DNA of 64,000 nucleotides, from positions 186,001-250,000 of the forward strand of contig JAIVFI010000041.1 of NCBI GenBank assembly GCA_025558095.1. Direction: 5' to 3'. The position numbers and the translations under genes were made by a program. How positions within the stretch are numbered: the stretch's first letter is position 1; the number at the start of each line of letters is the position of its first letter. Positions 51,527 to 62,708 of the stretch are shown here, in pieces. The notes below the pieces were generated by a model, which saw only the letters and a program-made list of their open reading frames with translations, ran no database searches and had not been told where the DNA came from. The DNA is from Hyaloraphidium curvatum (Eukaryota > Monoblepharomycota > Hyaloraphidiomycetes > Hyaloraphidiales > Hyaloraphidiaceae).

Positions 51527-53909
51527 ATGGGCCTCCGGCCTGTTGCTCCGTGCCTTGCCCTCGCGGCGCTCCTCGCCGCCGTCGCGCCGGCGGCGGCGCA
51601 AGTCGGAGGTGCGCGGCGCGTCCGGCGCCCGCCGCAGCGCTGACCCGGACGGCAGTGTGCCAACCCTACACCGGCGCCACCTGCGCCGGCATCCTCCCGG
51701 CCGGCTACTCGGTGTGGACGAACACGTCGGCGCAGCTGGCTATCCAGGAGGCCGGCGTGGCCGCGGTGAAGGGGAGCCTGGCGATCATCTCGGGCATCGA
51801 CCCGCGGTGCTACAGCGCCTTCATGAACTACAGCTGCACGGTGGGCGGCAATCGCGTTTCGCTATACACCACGGTGACTGACCCGCGTCCGGCAGACGTA
51901 CCTCCCGCACTGCGCCAGCACCGGTGCCGTCCACCGCCTCAATCTCCAACGCTGCTCTGACCCCCGCCGGGCCCCGCAGGCAACACCCCCCAGTTCCAGT
52001 GCCTCGCCGACTGCCAAAACGCGGCCACGTTGTGCACCAACATCTTCAACATCGGCGGTCGGCCCGACCAAATCCCCACCTGCATCACGGTGCCCAACGG
52101 CGCGCCGCCAAACACGCCGTACCCGACGACCGACTGCTTCACGCTGCTGGGAGGGCAGTCCAACGGCTCCGGTCGGTTGCGGCGCGATTCGGATGGGGGA
52201 GCGGCAGCCTGACGGGTATCCCGGCCTGCAGAACCGGTCGTGTGCCCCGTCCCACTCATTCGGAACCCCTACAACGGGACCAAGACGCCCGTGACCTGCC
52301 CCGCGGAGAACGGGCAGTGCTGCTTCCCCTGCCCCGTCGCGGACCTGCTCTACCCCACATGGTGTGCCGCTCCCCGCCGTTCCCCCCAACCCCACTGATC
52401 CCGGTACCCGCGAGCCAGGCAGGACCCCCAAAAGGCTCAGACCGTCGTCGCGATCCTGAACGTCGTCTCCATGGTCCTCCTCATCGTCGTGCTGGCGCTG
52501 TGGTCCACCCGGGACGGGGTGTGGACGCAGTCGCGGATGCTGACGGTGATGTTCTCGCTGCTGAACGCGCTGGGGCTGGCGGCCGTCAACGGGCTCGTGC
52601 TGCTGACGCAAAGGTACGCGATGCAGTGCATGAGCTCGGTGGAGACGTCGATCAACGCGCCATGGTGCACTTTCGAGGGTGGGCGCGGCCGGTGCCGTGC
52701 AGGTCATGGTTCGCTGACCAAACTCGGCAGGCTTCATGTACGGCTTCTTCGGCATCGGCTTTTCGTGGTCGGAAGCGCTCTTCAACATCAACCTCTTCCT
52801 CGTGGGTCTTTTGCGGCCGTCGTTCTGCCCGCGCCTGACCCCCGGCCAGATCATGTGGTTCAAGCGCGACCCCATCCCCGCGGTCGCGTGCTACATCGCC
52901 TTCCCCCTCATCTGGCTCATCTCGGGCATCCTCAACATGGTCCCCTTCATCGTCTCGGGGTCGGCCTACAACTTTGGCATCCACTGCGCGCCCCAGAACC
53001 TGGCCCTGTTCCGCAACATGAGCCTGCTGCCGCTCATCGCGGGGCTGTGCGTGAGCATCTTCCTTGGGTTCGCCAACGTGCTGTACGTGTGCAAGGTGGG
53101 TTCCCGCGCCCGGTCGGGGGTCGCGGCGGGTGCTGACGGCCCGGGCGCCAGATGGCCTGGGACATCTACGTCCGCAAGGACACGCGCTACTTCTCCGTCG
53201 AGGACGGCGAGCCCCTGGCCCCTCCCCCCGAGGGCACCAAGCGCGAGTTCACCCCCGAGCAGAAGGCCATGCTGCCCAGCTTCTGGTCCTCGGGCGGCGG
53301 CGTGCACGCGACGGGCAACGCGCGGATGGACACGTTCGCCATGTGCTGGCGCACGTCGATACTCTCGTTCACGGTGGCGCTGGCGTTCTTGGTGTTTGTG
53401 GTGGGTGGACTGCCGGGGTTGTCGTGCGGCTGCGGCGGCTGACAGTCCACGGATTCCGTCCACAGATCTACTGGTTCACCGACGCCGAGCCCAAGCTCCT
53501 GGCGGCCACCTCGGGGGACTTTGCCCAGGCCAACGCGGCGTGGGCGGGGGACTGGCTCGCGTGCCTGCTGGCCAACGCGCCCAACGGGCAGGACGCGTGC
53601 TACCAGATCCCCAAGCCCTACATCCCGGACTGGTACTGGAGCTACGCCACGGACGTCCTGAGCGCCCTGCCGGGCATATTCTACTATATCACACTTGGAA
53701 CGGACCCAAGCGACTACAAGCGCTTGGTGTCGTGCTCGTGCTTGAAGAGGAAGGGAGGGGCGCAGGAGGCCGACGGGGCGGAGGCGTCGGAGGCCAAACC
53801 GGCCGAGATCAAGGCCGCCGATGGCGCCGCAGAACAGCAGGACGTTGCGGCATTGCCGCAGGATGGCTACGCGAACGGGTCGGGGGCCGGAGAGAAGCCA
53901 CCGTCGTGA
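51527..53909 (+). CDS. Frizzled-like seven-helix receptor with cysteine-rich ectodomain
   Basis: Nine exons (51527-51608, 51656-51840, 51896-51923, 51980-52171, 52232-52361, 52419-52678, 52731-53095, 53152-53400, 53466-53909), 644 residues. Residues 1-25 form a signal peptide. The ectodomain from about 28 to 155 has ten cysteines in a Frizzled-CRD order (VCQPYTGATC, RCYSAFMNYSC, YLPHC, QC...DC...LC...TC...DC). CCFPCPVADLLYP leads into helix 1 (about 214-234). Further helices lie near 246-264, 293-320, 340-365, 389-414, 480-500 and 555-575. The cytosolic tail is short, with CSCLKRKGG and an acidic Ala/Glu stretch. I see no KTxxxW Dishevelled-binding motif. The ligand is unknown. Confidence 0.88.
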
Positions 53910-54203
53910 GGGGGTGGAGGGGGAGAGGGGGGTCGGCGGCCGGGCCCGTCTGTGCCGCCGTGGACGGCGCGCTGGGCGCAAATGGCAGCTAAGATGCTAA
54001 AGAGAATATTGCAAATGAGAATTGATCGATATCAGCGGTTCAGAGGGTTCGAAGTTGATCGCCTGTGTTCAGGGGGCGGAACGCCGACGATGAGGCGCAG
54101 CGGGGCGAGTGTCCGCGGCAGGAGTCAAACTGGACCCAATGAAGGCCCCCGGGCGTTCCACCCCCTCTATGGGCCCCGATCCCGGGCATCCCACTTTCTA
54201 GCG
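53910..54203. other. Intergenic, 294 bases
   Basis: A short spacer between two same-strand membrane-protein genes. An AT-rich patch lies at 54000-54030. No gene seen. Confidence 0.5.
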
Positions 54204-57200
54204 ATGCGGACACCTCGTCAGCGGGGGCGGCGGGCGGCGGGGCGGGCGTGGGCGTGCGCGCTTGCGGCAGCCCTCGCTCTGCTGGCCCTGGCGGCCCCCG
54301 CGGCCGCGCAGTGCCCCGAGCTCGCGCCGGGCCCGCAGTACTTCACGTCGGTGTACGCGAGCAGCTTCGCGGGCGACGTGCTGTCGTACACCGTGGCGTC
54401 GCCGGTCGTGCGCGGCCGCACGCTGTCGCTGCGGCTCGGCCCGGCGGGGGGCGCGCCCGCCTGCGCCGCCGCCTTCGCCGCGCCGACCTCGCAGGACGCG
54501 CAGCAGTGCCTGAACCTGTACACCTTCTCGGGGACGTGGGCCGCGCTGCGCTCGTGCGGCTGGGCCGTGCAGTCGCAGACCGCCGCCGCGACCGTGTTCG
54601 CCTCGACATTCACCGTGCGCGTCGTCGACACGCTGGACGGCGGCACGCAGCGGCCGTCGCAATCGACGTCGCCCGTCACCGTGTCGTTCCCCGGCTCGGT
54701 CGACGTCTCGGGCGGCGTGTCGGTCTCCAACCCGGACCTCACCGTCACATCCTCGTTCGGCTCGTCCTGGGCCGTATCCACAGAGGGCTCGTCGCGCCGC
54801 GCAATCATCTCCTACACCGCCTCCTACACCGCGCCCGTCGTGCTCGGCGCGCCCTCCTTCACCCCGCCTGCCGCCCTGGGCGCGACGCAGGCCACCTCGC
54901 AGGCCGGCACCCCCTCGTGCGGCTCCAACCCCGTCGCCGGCACCCTGTGCACCGTCTCGGGCACCCTCTCCATGCTCCTCCCCTCCTCCACCTGCACCCT
55001 GCAAGGCACCTTCCCCGTCTCGTTCCCGCGCTCGGTGCAGGGCGCCGCGCAGGACGCCTTCGCGACCTCCTTCTCCACCGCCGCGCAGGACCTCTGCCCC
55101 GCGACCGTGCCGCCGGACATCGAATTCACCTTCGAGCCCGCGTCGACATCGCCGGGCGCACCCTACGCGGCGGGCAGCGAGGTCAGCATCGGCTTCTCGG
55201 TCCCGCAGAACTCGCAGCGGCCCATCGCCTCGGCGCGACTGCTGACGGCCGAGAACCTCCGCGGCGGGGAGAGCGCCGGGCGCATGGTGGACCAGTTCGT
55301 GCGGACGCAGCTGGGGACGTCCATGGCGACGGCGTGGGAGGACCCGCTCAACCTGACGCCGGTCGGGGGCGCGGCGGTGCTCAACCGGCTGAGGTTCTCG
55401 CCCGGTTCGGGGTTGGTCCCCGAAGGAAGTATGTTGCCGCTGCGCCGGTGCACCCGCGTCCGCATGCTGACCTCCCCGTGCGTTTCAGCGACCTCGGTCA
55501 TCGCCTACACCACCTCGCTCACGCTGCGCCTCTTCTTCCCCGCCAACGGCCGGCGCCGCCTCGAGTTCCGCGACGCGCAGCTCACCCTGGAGTCCGGAAA
55601 CGGCACGGGGGACGCGCACGGGCTGGAAAAGAGGGCGACGGTGCCGGGGTCGAGCACGTTTTTCGACGCGGCTGCGAGCGAAGACTGGAGCTACGATCCG
55701 GTGCCGCGGACGACGACGACGACGACCACAACGACCACAACGACCACAACGACCACCACTACGACTACGACAAGTAGCGATACGACCACGACTACGTGAG
55801 TTGGCTGCGGAGGGTGCCGCGCGTGAGGGCCGGCGCTGACAAACTCCTCGTCCGCCACCTCACCTCACAGCACAACTACAACCACGACCACGACAACCAC
55901 AACGTCCCCCGCCGTCGAGACGACGGACGCGACCACGCTGACGGCGTCGCCCGAGCCCACCACGGCGACCACGCGGCCGCCGACAACGGCCACGAGTGGG
56001 ACCACCCGCACCGTCTCCCCGACGGCGGAGCCCACGGATCCCACCATTTCGGAGACGACGCGAACCGTGCAGACGACTGTCACGGTTGTTTCGGGCACGA
56101 CGGTGACGGTCACGCTGCCCCCGCCGCCGGCGACGAGCACGACCTCGCAACTGGCGACCAGCGCTGCGACCAGCCTCGCGACGACGTCGGACTCGTTTAC
56201 CCTGCCCACGGACGGCACCATCCCCACCACCACCGCGTCGACCGAGACATTCTTCACCATCCCCACCCTCCCGGTCGACACGGAAACGACGCCGGTCGTC
56301 ACCCTCACTCGCACAAGGACCCGGTCGTCCTCCGAGAGCCTGGCCACGGACCTGCCCACGGACCCGACCGAGCCGACAGGCAGCTCCGCCGTTTCCCGAA
56401 GCAGCACCACCACCAGCTCCCGCCGGACGACCACTTTCACCCGCCCAACCCTATCGACGACGACAATCGTCATCGGCCCGACCAACCCCGCGGCAATCAC
56501 GATCCAGAACGCCAGCGAGGCCGGGACCTTCACCGCCATCACCATCGTCGTCGCCTCGATCGCCGCCGTCTCCACGGGCGTCTCGATCGTCGTCGCCACC
56601 ACGGCCATCGTCTCGGTGGCCGCGTCGGCAGCCGCGGGCGGCACGGCGGCGGCCACCACCGCGCTGTCGGCCGCCGTGCCGGGGGTCAACGCCGGGGCCA
56701 ACATCATGGCGACGGGTACGTTCGGCGACGAGGCGGCGATCGAGCTCGGCGACGCGGCGCTCAACACGGGCGACCCGTCCGTGGCGGCGCTGGTGGCCGA
56801 GATGGCCGGCGCCAACCTGACCACCCTGGCCGCCGTGACCAACGCCGCCGGCGGCGCCAACGGTGCCTTCGTCACCCCCGGCGGGACCACGTACGTGGTC
56901 ACGCAGTCGGGCGCCGAGACTGGCGGGACGACGCAGGTGCAGACGGTCAACAACACCCCCGGCTTCATGGACATCGTCTCCTTCTCGCAGTACATCTTCA
57001 TCACCGGCGCCGGCGTGGACGCGGACCTCGCGAGCACCGTGAGCACGTACGCGTTCAATATGGGCTGGACGTGCGGCGTCGTCAACGTGGCGGGGTTCAA
57101 CAACTTTGCCGAGTGGTTCTACGCGGGATCGTACGCGGGGGGCACGGAGCAGGATTTCCAGAGGAGCACGACGGACGGGCTGGCCAGGAGGCAGACTTCG

Positions 57201-59290
57201 CAGCCCAAGCAGGGGCTCGAGGCGAGCGTCTACAAGGCCGGCATCCAGCCTGGGTACGTTTTGCTACTTGCGTGGGCGACCGATTGTCGCTTACTTTTCT
57301 TTCTTCATTTTCTTCATCCAGATTCCTCTTTATCATCGTCTTCCTCTCGTACATCGTCATCCAGTGCATCCTCCTCGGCGTTGCCGGCATCGGCTACGCG
57401 GTGGTGAAGCTGCTCCCCCGCTGGAAGCCCGAAAAGGCCGCCGCGTGCAAGGCCGGCGAGGTGCTCATCCGGCACCACCTCATCGGCTTCTCCGTGCGCG
57501 TCTGGAACGTCTTTTACGGCCCCATGGTCATGGCCGCCATGTTCCAGATGGTCTGGGGCTCCCGCAACGGCGCGCCGCCGCAGGTCTGGATCCTCAACGT
57601 GATCGTGCTCGTCGCCCTCTGCGTGGCCGTGCCCGGGTACATGCTCTGGCGCATCCTTCGCGAGTACCCCAAGGATGTGCTGTGGTCGCGCGAGGAGCTG
57701 CTGCTGCGCATCGGGCCGCTCTACAACACCTTCTACCCCTCAACGGTGGCGTTCGTGGTGCCGGCCATGATGTACAAGCTCGTGAGCATGTCGACAACGG
57801 GCGCGGCGTATTCGGCGGGGTGGGTGCAGGTGTCGATCCTCGCGGTCGCCGAGACGGCGTATCTGGCCGTGCTGTGGGTCATGTGGCCGAACCAGGACAA
57901 GAAGAGGTGGGTTGCTCCGGGTGGCGCGCTTTGGCACTGCTCACGCTGGCGTCGCCTTTGCAGGAACATCGTCGAACTCCTGGTCTCGTGCGCCCGCATA
58001 GTCAACATCATCCTCCTCATCTGCTGCATCCCCGGCGTCGGCGTGCCGCAGGAGGCGCGGACCAACATCTCCTGGGCCTCGCTCGGCATCACCCTCACCA
58101 CGGTGCTCGCCATGGGGCTCATGATGCTCTTCAACGTCGGCACCAAGGGCTACCTGTACATCACCCGGCGTATGACCATCAGCCGCTCGATGAAGAGGAA
58201 GATCGAGGAGATCCCTGAGCCTTCCGAGGGATCCGAGGGCGGCGACCGCTCGGCCGGGTCGTCGGAGCCTGCCATGGTCGCCGACGACGACTCGCAGCGC
58301 TCGTTCGAGATCGAGTACCCGCGGCCGCCCGTGCAGGATCGTCGCTCCCGCCGGCGGAGAGAGCAGCCCGAGATGGAGCAGGTGCGCGGCGGGGTGGACA
58401 TTTTGGATGCATACGCCGCGTCGGAACCCGGCGGGATCGGGGCCGAGGCCGCGCCGTACCCGGCCGTCGCCCAGCCCTTCCAACCACCGGCATCCTACGC
58501 GGCGCCGCCGTACGCGACGCAGGCGCAGCAGGCGCAGATGTTCAACGTCGGCACGAGGGCAATGAGCCCGTCTCCGACGGCGGCCTCTGCCCCCGTGGGC
58601 GGATCCCCGGTTGTGCGGGAGCCGACCAACGTCTACGCGCCGAGCCAGTTCAGCCAGACCCCGCTCACCATGGGTGGCATGCAGTACGTGGCGCGCTATG
58701 CGCCGCCGAGCGAGTTTGGCGGCAGCGAGCGCGGCGAGGTCGAGGTCGTGGGGACCGAAGGCGGGAGCGCGTTCGGGTCGCCCTTCCTCTCGCCCTCGGA
58801 GCGGATCACGGGCGTCAAGTACGCCCCCAGTGAGGCCGGTGTGTCGCGTTTGGAGGCGATTGGGGCGTACGACTATGGGCCCATGTCGCCCCGGCCGGAC
58901 GACCCGACGCCGATCCCGGAGCTGAACCTTTCGTCGCCGGTGGAGCCCGGGGACGTGTTCGGCAACTATGCCGCATCGGTCGTGACGAGTGCCGGCGGCC
59001 AGCCTGCGGGATCGGACCTCTACAACTTGTACGGCCGTTCGGAGCCGGGAACTCCCAGGGCGGCGCCTGTGGTCTCGCCCGCAGTCAGGCGGATCACTTC
59101 GACGTCGCGACCGACCAGCGCCGGCAGGACCGCGACCATTGGCCGCGCTGCACTGATGTCGCCGCCGCCGGCAGCAGGGACGCCCTCGGTTCCTGTGGTT
59201 TCGGTCGTGGCGACTTCCTCTGTGGCAGCACCCGCCCCTGCTCCTTCAGCGCCGGGCTCGTCGCCGCAGTCGCCCGCATCAGCGCGTTGA
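54204..59290 (+). CDS. TRP-like (Flc/PKD2-like) channel with mucin stalk
   Basis: Five exons (54204-55428, 55489-55795, 55871-57253, 57322-57906, 57964-59290), 1608 residues. Residues 1-36 form a signal peptide. The ectodomain to about 490 is beta-rich with paired cysteines. A Thr run and Ser/Thr/Pro stalk cover about 495-710, probably O-glycosylated. Helices begin near 732 (AITIVVASIAAVSTGVSIVV). A GxxCGVVNVAGFNNFAEWFY segment follows, then FLFIIVFLSYIVIQCILLGV near 972 and further helices to about 1215. This order resembles fungal TRP-like/Flc proteins. The tail of nearly 400 residues is disordered and Pro/Ser-rich. Calcium-channel or flavin-carrier function is inferred, not shown. Confidence 0.75.
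55705..55795 (+). repeat. ACG/ACC/ACA microsatellite coding for a threonine run
   Basis: More than 20 consecutive Thr codons, written as ACG units and then ACAACGACC blocks. The run continues across an intron into the next exon. Confidence 0.9.
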
Positions 59291-59380
59291 TACCTATCTA
59301 CGTGGTTGGTAATGTCTATGTCTGTCGTTGCAATGTGTATTGCTCGCAACAAAAGAGAGCGTTGAGGAAAGACCTGCTGC

Positions 59381-60207
59381 CTATTCCGCACAAGCCAAAT
59401 GGAGCCAACCTCCGCGGCTCGTCTTCTCTTTCTCCATAGCGTCATTTCCTCGCCTAGTGCTTCGCGGTCCGGCTGCAGCCTCCTTGCGGGCGATCCACTC
59501 GCCAACCGAAATCTCCTTGCCGCAAGCTGGGCAGTGCGAGGTCCCAAAGTGCGATCGGATGATCCGGAAGCCCCTCTTCTCCGCATCATTCTTCATCTTT
59601 TCGCGCTCAGTGCCTGCCGACCGCTCCCGTTCTTCCGTCTGCTGCTTCTGCGTCGGCAGGTCTCGCCGCCTCACGGCCCAGCCGCGACTGCGCACCTCGG
59701 CCCGCACGCCGTCGTCGAAAATGTCCATCCGTCCGATCGTGGGCTCTCCAAAGTGACATTCGTAAGGACTTCCGTACTCGCTGTAGATGATCTTCTTCTG
59801 CGGCGGGCTTATTGATAAGATGAGCTGAAAACGATGCGCAAGACTCGACTCACGCCGCTGACGTGCTCCTTGATTGCGCTCAAGAGCTCCTTCTTTGCCT
59901 TGCGAGGCGAGAAACGGCCCTCCGGCAGTGGGGCAAGCCGGAGCTCCAGCTCAATCGGAAACTCGTATCGTTCGTAAGCTTCCTTGGCCTCGTGGCCGAC
60001 GGACACCCGTTCCACCACAAAGTCCGACCCGGGCAAGACGGCGTCCTTCTCGGGAATGCCGAAACCGCGCCTGAAGGCCGCGGCGGATGGCATGTTGGTG
60101 GGTGAAGAGGACGGTTTGGTGTCGGTTGGGTTCGGATGAATCATGCTTGATGAATCGGCGCCCCCGGGGCCTGGCGCACGGAAAGCGGGAAGCGAACGAA
60201 ACAGCAT
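59381..60207 (-). CDS. Protein with a C-terminal PARP-like zinc site
   Basis: Two exons on the minus strand (60207-59854, 59797-59381), 256 residues if the first ATG is used; later Met codons (60144, 60090) are possible. The N-terminal half (FVVERVSVGHEAKEAYERYE) is mixed alpha-beta with no family match. The C-terminal 70 residues hold CPACGKEISVGEWI, a basic segment, then GGWLHLAC, that is C-x2-C and H-x2-C, the spacing of PARP-type zinc fingers that bind DNA breaks. EYGSPYECHFGEP, just after the splice, may also contribute a Cys. Nuclear DNA-binding is a guess. Confidence 0.65.
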
Positions 60208-60245
60208 GTTTCAACGAATCAAACGCCAAGCACATGAATTCAACC

Positions 60246-62468
60246 TCACGACGACCACTGGAAGGCCTGCAACCTCTTCTCCTCCGGATCACCCGCCCAC
60301 CGCGCAAAGATGACCCCGTACCTGCACCCTTGCTCCAAAGTCCACCCTTCCCCAGGCTCATAGTGCTCGAAGCGCCTCCTTGGGAAGTCAAACTCGACCC
60401 TGGCCTCGCCTCCCGGGGGAAGCACGACCTTCCGAAAGCCTTTGAGCTCGCGCACCGCCCGCTCCAGTTTGGAGCCCTCGGCAAACACGTACACCTGCAC
60501 GACCTCGGCGCCCTCGCGCGTTCCCGTGTTGCGCAGCAGGACGTCGCATCGCACGTTGCCGTTCTCCGCCGAAAGGATCCGCGGATCGGACAGCTCAAAC
60601 GTCGTGTACGTGAGCCCGAATCCGAAATCGAACAAGGGCTTGTTGCCGTCCCGATCGAGCTTCCTGTAGCCATGGAACAGGTCGTATACGGCCGTTTCTG
60701 CGGTAGGATCGAAGTAAGGCAGGTGCTCGGCATCCTTGGGAATGATGACAGGCAGGCGGCCCGACGGAGCCGAGGCACCGGAGAGGATCTCCCCCAGAGC
60801 CAGCCCGCCTTTCTCGCCGGGATACCAGGTCATGAGCACCGCCCCGACGCTGTCGATCCAGCGTTCCATGAGCACCGTAGTGCCGGCTGTGACCACGACG
60901 ATCGTCTTTGGGTTCGCCGCCGCGCATTCGGCGATGAGCGCCTCGTCGGCGGACGACAGGTGCAGGTCCAGCACGTCCCCGCCCTTGCCGAAGCCGACGG
61001 AGAGCTCGTCGTCCGCGAACACGTCGGGCTTGACTTGGGTTGCGCCCCTGAGCTCTGCCCATGCAAGCGTCCCGAAAGACTTGAAGTCCTCCAGCGTGCG
61101 CGGGAGCGGGAACACCTGGGCCATCATCCCCGGCCCGACGTCGGGCTTGATAAACTCCCCTTCGTCACGCCATGTCCGACCGACGACGACGACCAGGGCA
61201 TCCGCAGCCTGCGCCGCATCTCCCGCGCCATCGAGGTCGTCCGAATGGGTCACGTTGGCCTCGCCGAACGCGGCCTTGATCCCTTGCAGCGGGACGACCA
61301 CCCTCGCTGGGTCCGGTCGCGTGCTGCTCGATCCTCGGTCTCCGAGATTCGGCACACGCGCAAGCCGGCCAACCACGTGGATCTTGGAACCGCGCGCGAG
61401 CGGGAGCAGATTATCCGAGTTCTTGAGCAGGACGGTGCCCGCGACGGCCGCTTCGGCGGCGAGGTCCTGGTGCGCCTTCTTCTCGGCGTCCGTGAGAAGC
61501 GCCGAGGATCCGCGGCCGAGGAATCGGAGCCGCTCCCTGACCACGCGCGCCGCGGCATCTTCCAGCCGCTCCTTGGACACCCGGCCCGCGCGCACGTCGT
61601 CCGCTAGGCTGGAAAACATGTTGCGCACCGGCATTTCGACCTCCAGCCCGGCATTGAGGGCCTCGTAGCCTGCGGTCCGGATACCGAAGACGAAGTCGCT
61701 GACGGTGAAGCCTTGGAAGCCCCACTCGTCCTTGAGCACGTCCGTCAGCAGGGTGCGGCTGCTCCCGCACCATTCTCCGTTCACGCGGTTGTAGGCCGAC
61801 ATGACCGACGCGACCTCGGCTTCCTTGACGATGCGCTCAAAGTGCTGCAGGTAGACCTCGTAAAGCGTCCTCTCGTCCGCGCGGACGTCGACCTTGAACC
61901 GCGAGTTCTCGATCGAATTGAGCGCGTAGTGCTTGGCGCATGCCATGACGCCCTCCTCCTGCACTCCCAACGTGCGCGCGATCCCCATTTCGGCCAGGTG
62001 GTGCGAGTCTTCGCCAAAAGTCTCCTGCGTCCTTCCCCAACCGGGGTGGCGGACCAAGTTCACGCAGACGCCGGCGAAAAAGTCGGCTCCCAACGCACGG
62101 CATTCACGCCCGATCAAGCGGCCGATACGCTTGTTCAGGTCGACATCGAATGTGGCACCACACGCGATCGCGGCAGGCAATGTTGTGCCCCCCGGCAGCA
62201 TGACCCCGCGGGGTCCGTCCGAGAAATGGATCGCAGACGCGATGCGAGCCAGGGCCGGTGGCAAGCCCGGCAGACCGTCGGGAATGGCGGCAAAGGGCCA
62301 AGGCGCGTCCGTGTAGCCGCCGAGGCCCATGCGCTTGACGCCCGGCCAGAACGCGGTCGACCCCGCGAGCAGATGTTGCAACACGTCCGGCGAGACGCCC
62401 GCGACGGCAGCGCGTGCTTCGCGGTCAAAGTCGCGTCCTGCCGTGTCCGGATCCGGCGAGGAGGCCAT
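60246..62468 (-). CDS. Beta-glucosidase-like glycoside hydrolase, GH3
   Basis: Single exon, 740 residues from the ATG at 62468. HFSDGPRG, GWGRTQETFGED and CAKHYALNS mark the GH3 barrel, and GFTVSDFVFG carries the nucleophile Asp258. EAAVAGTVLLKN opens the second domain, FDFGFGLTYTTFE precedes the third, and a fibronectin-III-like C-terminal domain ends the protein (LKGFRKVVLPPGGEARVEF). There is no signal peptide, so it is probably intracellular. It would release glucose (or a related sugar) from oligosaccharide ends. Intronless, about the length of bacterial BglX-type enzymes, in a region where neighbours have introns. Confidence 0.9.
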   Translation of the reverse strand: MASSPDPDTAGRDFDREARAAVAGVSPDVLQHLLAGSTAFWPGVKRMGLGGYTDAPWPFAAIPDGLPGLPPALARIASAIHFSDGPRGVMLPGGTTLPAAIACGATFDVDLNKRIGRLIGRECRALGADFFAGVCVNLVRHPGWGRTQETFGEDSHHLAEMGIARTLGVQEEGVMACAKHYALNSIENSRFKVDVRADERTLYEVYLQHFERIVKEAEVASVMSAYNRVNGEWCGSSRTLLTDVLKDEWGFQGFTVSDFVFGIRTAGYEALNAGLEVEMPVRNMFSSLADDVRAGRVSKERLEDAAARVVRERLRFLGRGSSALLTDAEKKAHQDLAAEAAVAGTVLLKNSDNLLPLARGSKIHVVGRLARVPNLGDRGSSSTRPDPARVVVPLQGIKAAFGEANVTHSDDLDGAGDAAQAADALVVVVGRTWRDEGEFIKPDVGPGMMAQVFPLPRTLEDFKSFGTLAWAELRGATQVKPDVFADDELSVGFGKGGDVLDLHLSSADEALIAECAAANPKTIVVVTAGTTVLMERWIDSVGAVLMTWYPGEKGGLALGEILSGASAPSGRLPVIIPKDAEHLPYFDPTAETAVYDLFHGYRKLDRDGNKPLFDFGFGLTYTTFELSDPRILSAENGNVRCDVLLRNTGTREGAEVVQVYVFAEGSKLERAVRELKGFRKVVLPPGGEARVEFDFPRRRFEHYEPGEGWTLEQGCRYGVIFARWAGDPEEKRLQAFQWSS

Positions 62469-62708
62469 CTTTGCCCAGATCTTGGCCCGTCCACTAGGAG
62501 CCCGATCGCGATCGCGTGCGCGCGTCGCGCCGCCGCGCCCAATCAACCTTCTGCGCTCCCAAAGACAAGCGAGGGCGAACCGCGAAGCAGGCGCAAGCTC
62601 CGCGACACACAGATTCCGGCGCGCACGTGCCTGGCCCCGACCCCGCGCCCGGACTGGCACGCGCGATCGCGGCGACCCAACTCGAATCAACGCCAACGGC
62701 GGGCAAAG

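Noticed and set aside
53952-54203. An in-frame extension of the TRP-like gene upstream of the signal peptide
   Set aside because: The signal peptide begins at 54204; the extension has no signal and low-complexity content.
55796-59290. A separate gene starting inside the Thr stalk
   Set aside because: The 55796 intron has a strong GTGAG donor and continues the Thr run in frame, so one gene is more likely.
51527-59290. A canonical Wnt pathway locus
   Set aside because: No Wnt, Dishevelled or LRP-like gene is present in the window and the receptor tail lacks KTxxxW.
61713-62708. A long plus-strand frame opposite the GH3 gene that runs into the MYND-type gene
   Set aside because: It is an antisense shadow of GH3; protein-like sequence begins only at the ATG at 62709.
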